Source: Halocaridina rubra (taxonomy: Eukaryota; Arthropoda; Malacostraca; Decapoda; Atyidae). From it: a stretch of DNA of 64,000 bases. The position numbers and the translations under genes were made by a program. The notes below the pieces were generated by a model. The model ran no database searches. It worked only from the letters and a program-made list of their open reading frames with translations, and was not told the DNA's origin. This document shows, one piece after another, positions 60,001-64,000 of this stretch (within the stretch, counting starts at the first letter, position 1; each line of letters begins with the position of its first letter). The stretch lies in assembly GCA_037179515.1 (NCBI GenBank), contig JAXCGZ010005754.1:1-64000 (forward strand). Reading direction: 5' to 3'.

Positions 60001-61464
60001 TTAACCTGTAGCTGAATAAGGATGGAATGATATTGTTTAAAGAATAAATTCTGGTGTACATCAGCAACATAAGCGATGGCACACTGAAAACTGCTGTATT
60101 TGATGTTATGTTTTTGCTGCTATTGCTTAAACCTGATGGGCTCCTTACTCATTGCCCATAAGTGATGGTAGGTATTTTAGCTGAAGGTGTTTATTAGCAA
60201 GCTGTATACCTCAAACCTATCCTGAACCTTAATTGACATCTCTTTTTATTCAGTCCAGTGAGGTTAAAAGTCTTTTTGCTTGACTAGGATGCTTGGGGTG
60301 TGACTGAACCAATTGGAATTTTTCATCAATTTTGTAAAATGAAATTATAATGTGATCTAATCTGGATTTACGTCACGGACTCCCTCTTTTATTAAGGGTT
60401 AGGACGTTGCCTTCTTTTAAGGAACTTTGGCACCAATATAAACAGCGTTTTGTCAGTAAGTTTTGGAGTCTGGTTGGAGGATTGGTTAGTGTGACTGCTT
60501 TCCTTCAAGGTCTTATAAAAAGTGCAACAACCACTGAATATCACCCAATTATGTTACCTCCTTATTTATCTGAAGTTTTTAAGCAATTGTTGGCAAAATG
60601 TCTCTTGAATTATGCAGTGTGTGCTAGGATTTTTCTGAGGCAGTTTGAATTTTGTATTGTTTTGGGCACTTGTGATATGCTTCTTATGATTTCTGCAAGT
60701 TAGCAAAATGATTGATTAAGAAGAATGGGTGTTTGGTGGACCTTTTCTTAGTATTACTGTGCAGCTGTTGAGTAGCAGAACGTAAAGGGGGGTGGTGAAT
60801 AGCCAATACTGTGACTTCAATAATATGATCTCGGGTGTCCCTTAGGGTAGTGTTCTTGGCCCTTTGTGTTTAATTGTTTACTGTATACTCATTACATGTG
60901 AATAGGTTTGGAAAACAAACTAGTTGCTTATGCTGACGATAATATCTTACTTGTTGTTATTTCATCCCCAAACATGAGACAAGCTGATGTGAGGCATGAA
61001 GGTATTTGTTAATTTAACGCAAAATATGATAAACAAGTCATGAACTTCTGATCCTCTTTATGCCAATCTCTTCATTGATAATGTTCCCTAAAGTTATGCA
61101 ATTTGTTTAAAATTCTGGAGGTAACTATTGATAATAAGATTACTTTCAAACAACATATTCGTTTTGTATCTTCCTCGGTTCCACATGGAATTGTCATCAT
61201 CAGGAAGTCTATTAAGATTTACGATGACAATTCTCTCATGACAAATTATGCAGTTTATTATACTACCTTGTCTGGAGTATTGCTTCCCAGCCCACTAATG
61301 CAATATTGGATACTAATTTTTATCAGTTATATGTCTTGAGGTTAGCATAACTAATATACTCGACCTTCAGGTATGTTGTTCTGACGACGTCTGGTGGTAT
61401 AATGGATCATGAAGAAGCAAAAAGAAAGCATCTTGGAGGCAAGATTTTAGGGTTCTTCTTCTAA
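57037..61464 (+). CDS. RpS15A: Ribosomal protein S15a (uS8), small-subunit protein, complete
   Basis: Component of the cytosolic 40S subunit that binds 18S rRNA. Coding exons: 57057-57189 (exon starts 57037 after CTCCAG), 59110-59275 and 61371-61464 (TAA 61462-61464). All splice sites are AG/GT, phases agree, and the product is 130 residues, the family length. Visible: [109 protein letters not shown]. The ATG is fixed by homology; 20 nt of 5' UTR precede it in the exon, so a non-coding first exon must lie upstream (not identified). The 3' UTR is very short: AATAAA overlaps the stop. Confidence 0.98.
57590..57690 (+). mobile_element. SINE family S4 in RpS15a intron 1
   Basis: GACCATGGTTGCCCAGTAGT (box A-like) and the core AGGAAGGGCATTCAGTC. 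It sits just upstream of the LINE B piece. Confidence 0.5.
57720..58575 (+). mobile_element. LINE family B 3' end in RpS15a intron 1
   Basis: Plus strand: [32 protein letters not shown], then by frame changes [58 protein letters not shown]. It ends CTGTCCTGGTGTCACACTT plus a 14-15 A tail. 5'-truncated. This copy gives the clearest 3' terminus of family B. Confidence 0.85.
58576..59109 (+). other. RpS15a intron 1, 3' part
   Basis: Holds a GTTAGGTCAGGATGC / inverted CCTAACCTGAC pair (58630-58695) and a degenerate dispersed repeat (58900-59000). The intron ends TCTTTTGAG before exon 2. No other feature. Confidence 0.5.
59276..60369 (+). other. RpS15a intron 2, 5' part
   Basis: Unique-looking AT-rich intron sequence. 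No snoRNA or ORF could be supported by eye. Confidence 0.5.
60370..60430 (-). mobile_element. SINE family S2 tail fragment (minus)
   Basis: Minus strand: AACGTCCTAACCCTTAATAA then AGAGGGAGTCCGTG, matching the 28060-28100 tail. Confidence 0.5.
60431..61340 (+). pseudogene. Degenerate LINE RT remnant filling the end of RpS15a intron 2
   Basis: Plus-strand blocks in shifting frames: [19 protein letters not shown] (RT NYRPI-type block), [18 protein letters not shown], then SGVP-GSVLGPL (60830), [16 protein letters not shown] with a complete YADD (~60910-60955), and [20 protein letters not shown] (61103). The RT order is preserved but frames are broken many times. It ends about 30 bp before the exon at 61371. 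Confidence 0.72.
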
Positions 61465-61468
61465 TAAA
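61463..61468 (+). terminator. Polyadenylation signal AATAAA overlapping the RpS15a stop
   Basis: CTAATAAAGT: the last two bases of TAA are the first two of AATAAA, and a T/G-rich stretch (CCTTTGTTTTC) follows ~15 bp downstream. This implies a 3' UTR of only about 15-25 nt. Confidence 0.8.
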
Positions 61469-63195
61469 GTCGGAAAAGTAATCCTTTGTTTTCATTAATC
61501 ACTACTTGGTGATCTGTGAGTCACCGTTGAATAATGAAGAGGATGAAAAATAGCTACCTGGGTATAGGCAAGAAGGTTGAGAGAAGACAGGTGAGCAGCT
61601 TACGCTAATTTTGGCACTGTCTTTGGGAATGAGTGGTGGGCTAAATATAGAGAGGCAAAGCCATATTTTACGTTTATCCAATAAAGAACTTGCTAGCCTG
61701 TTGTTGATGATGTTTTTCCTAAACTGCCTGACTGAACAGCCCCAAAGGAAGGCTGCTGCCGATTGCCAGACTTTCCTGCAGAGCTATCAGACACTGTATG
61801 TGGTGTTGTTGCCGTATGTGGTTGTAAGCAGTGGCAGGCTGCTAGATGGTGCCTACATCGCAGCCTGACCAAGCGGACTTTGTCTTTATTGGAAAGGGAC
61901 AGTACGAAAGGATTGATTCAGTGAGGTTGTGCATGCAGCTGTATGTTCTTGTTGAGTGACTAGTTGGAATGATGAGTGAACTGGGTTTGGATATGTTTGA
62001 GTATGCTAGTTTTTGGGTGGGCAAGGGAAAAGATATGATAGTATTTGTGTGTGGTATCTTGTGCTAGGAATTGTTTTAGCATTCCTTGGTGTATGTGCAG
62101 ACTTGGCCATGTAGTGTAGTGGGCTAAGTTGCTTTGGGGAGTCTGCAGTGAATATTTGTACCTTTCATTTATCATGGCGGCTACTTACTCATATTATGAT
62201 ACCAAAGGAAAACAAAGAAGATAGTCTTTCTACCCCACTACCAGGAATAAATAAAGTACAAAGGTAGAATTCTTCATTATTACAGGTTAAAGGTCTCTTA
62301 AAGAAAGGCATATGCAAGGGACAGTGATAGCAAAGAGCCTGACCATATGGCAAATACATAACCAGGGCCCAAGCCCCCTCTTCAATCACTTAGACCCAGT
62401 GATCTCCCAGCAATGGCTGAATAAGGTAAACTTCTAGGAATTCACCAACCCCCCAGTTAATTGCCCACTTTAATTGATAACATGTGAGGCAGCAAAGCTA
62501 ATCCAAGCATGAGTCAGGATTGAATCGAGTTGGTATGTTGCTAGCCACAGATACTACCACTGTTCCAGAATGTTGCTATTTGGGAAGTTTAAGGGTGGAA
62601 TTCATTATTACATGTATTTTTTAGTTTATAGTATCAGCTGCAGCTGTAGAGGGTGGATTGAGAGAGAGCTTTGGACCCTTTACAAATTTATTAATATAAA
62701 TCAGAACAATTTAAAAAACCCTGCAACCAAAAGAATAAAACATTTTGACAGCAGAAAAATATTTGCATTATTTATAAATAATGAAAATATAACTACAATA
62801 CAATACAAAAAGGGAAAAGGTACTTTATTTACATATAATAATACTTTTCACTATTCAGGCACAATATCTTACTCATAAAATATGTATTTACTCACCTTAT
62901 TTGGGGTTTATCTAATTTTCAAGATTATAGTGTTATTAATATTCCTTGGTTCTAAATATTATTCTATCATCTTTACATATCGACCATGCTGCATGAAATC
63001 TTATGGAAGAATAAAATGACGGGCTTACTCATTATAACAAAAAAACAGCTGAGACAAAAGAAAACTATACAATTCGTTACAAAGAAAACATATCGTGCAT
63101 GGGAAATATAAATGAAATATATGTTCTCTACAGAGCGTATGCTCTGGTAAGCTGCTTAGATCTTCCATACAGCCTTTTTTTTTTTTTTTTTTTTT
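61469..63195. other. RpS15a downstream flank
   Basis: No gene recognised. A SINE S3-like head is on the minus strand at 62470-62570 (CAGTGGTAGTATC and CTCGATTCAATCC). A T tract occupies 63177-63197. Confidence 0.5.
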
Positions 63196-63289
63196 TTCAC
63201 TGGGACAGGCAAAAAAACTGTCTTCATCTATAAAGGCCAGGCATGAAGAAATGAAAAAGGCTAAAGACAAAGCAGAGATGAGGTAATGA
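63196..63289 (-). mobile_element. SINE family S1, 3' piece
   Basis: Plus-strand CACTGGGACAGGCAAAA next to a T tract, then GGCCAGGCATGAAGAAATG: the minus-strand S1/LINE-B tail. Confidence 0.5.
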
Positions 63290-63650
63290 TATACAAAGGA
63301 AATGGACAGGCTGAAAGAATAGTCAGGGTACTGAGGAGCTAGAGATATGGCAGGATTAGGACCTGAGTTGGAGAAATATCAGATAAGATACAAGAAAGTA
63401 GACTAAGATGGTATGGTCATGTCGTTAGGAGGGATGCACAGTATGTTGGGAGGAGGGTGATGGATATTGATATACAGGGTAGGAGAAGAAGGGGGAGACC
63501 AAAGCGTAGGTGGATGGATTGCATCAGTGACGACCTGAGGTCTAAAGGTTTGTTGGGTGATGAGGTATGGGACAGAAACGTAGGGAGAACACTGGCCAGA
63601 AACATCGATCCCACATAAAAGTGGGAAAAGATGTAGACGAAGAAGACGAT
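63290..63650 (+). pseudogene. RTE-like LINE C-terminal fragment
   Basis: Plus strand reads RLRWYGHVVRRDAQYVGRR, VMDIDIQGRRRRGRPKRRWM, DCISDDLRSKGLL and RTLARNIDPT before TAA. This is the conserved tail of RTE-type endonuclease-RT proteins, followed by an A/G-rich tail (AAGAAGACGA). Only the C-terminus remains. Confidence 0.75.
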
Positions 63651-63880
63651 ATATCCACTTTTTGAAGGAAGACCTTAGAATTAAGAAAGACAGTAGGAGG
63701 TAGATGGGGAGAAACAGTCGCTTCACCCACCAATCCGTGAGCTACAGATTTCCACACTACATGCAAGATGAGACTGCTTGGCGAGTGTTGTGTGGCCTCA
63801 GCAGTGGGAGAGGGATACAACTCGTCAGCTCATCAGAGCAGCAATGGAAGTAGTAGCGATAAAAAATAGAAAGGGATGAA
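63651..63880 (-). mobile_element. LINE family B 3' fragment (minus)
   Basis: Minus strand: FYRYYFHCCSDELTSCIPLP, LLRPHNTRQAVSSCM, matching the end of the family B ORF at 58150-58230. 63881-64000 is unassigned. Confidence 0.7.
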
Positions 63881-64000
63881 TACTGTCTTGAATATATTTC
63901 AAGACAGTTTATTTCTACGTACATTATGTAAGTGTTATTTTGCATATAGTTTCGTTTATTGTAACGTAAGTGCATGAATGTATACTTTTAGACTTAGCAT

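Overview
The window looks like nuclear DNA of an arthropod, most likely a decapod crustacean. Host genes are split into short exons with GT-AG introns. The rest is crowded with non-LTR retrotransposons, pogo/Tigger and hAT DNA transposons, tRNA-derived SINEs, MITEs, one Penelope-like element and very long dinucleotide arrays. The organism assignment is an inference from style and protein similarity; no species can be named.

Three host genes are readable. (1) 23954-31240 (+): nine coding exons of a TFCP2/UBP1-type CP2 transcription factor (Drosophila gemini relative), covering the end of the CP2 DNA-binding domain, the SAM-like domain, the C-terminal dimerisation domain and the stop. Its N-terminal exons are not visible. 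(2) 48317-50185 (-): a complete TANGO2 homologue in three coding exons, 281 residues. (3) 57057-61464 (+): a complete ribosomal protein S15a (uS8) in three coding exons, exactly 130 residues, whose stop codon overlaps its AATAAA signal. TFCP2-like and TANGO2 converge; TANGO2 and RpS15a diverge.

Layout. 1-11602 is a head-to-tail array of seven truncated copies of one CR1-like LINE (family A), nearly all joined by (AC)n tracts. 11603-23830 is a transposon nest: three related Tigger elements and one other pogo-like element sit between (TA)n tracts, and one Tigger is interrupted by a 3.1-kb hAT element. 23954-31240 is the TFCP2-like gene with SINEs and MITEs in its introns. 31241-39000 is gene-poor with MITEs and SINEs. 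39002-47950 is a second nest: LINE family B (-), an L2-like LINE (+) inserted in a Tigger-like family U copy, a degenerate Tigger and a Penelope-like remnant split by a SINE. 48317-50185 is TANGO2. 50186-56780 is intergenic with a 350-bp (AT)n tract, a foldback and another CR1-like LINE (-). 57037-61464 is RpS15a, with a LINE 3' end in intron 1 and a LINE remnant filling the end of intron 2. 61469-64000 is a repeat-rich flank.

The most interesting signal is the family A array. The locus B-C-(CA)n-D (473-5913) and the locus B'-(CA)n-D' (6531-10577) look like a filled and an empty version of one site. This suggests that this LINE inserts into (AC)n tracts and can build arrays on its own tails. 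Also notable are the repeated placement of pogo-type elements at (TA)n tracts, an almost perfect ~143-bp-arm palindrome just upstream of the hAT transposase, and a SINE family that shares its 3' tail with LINE family B.
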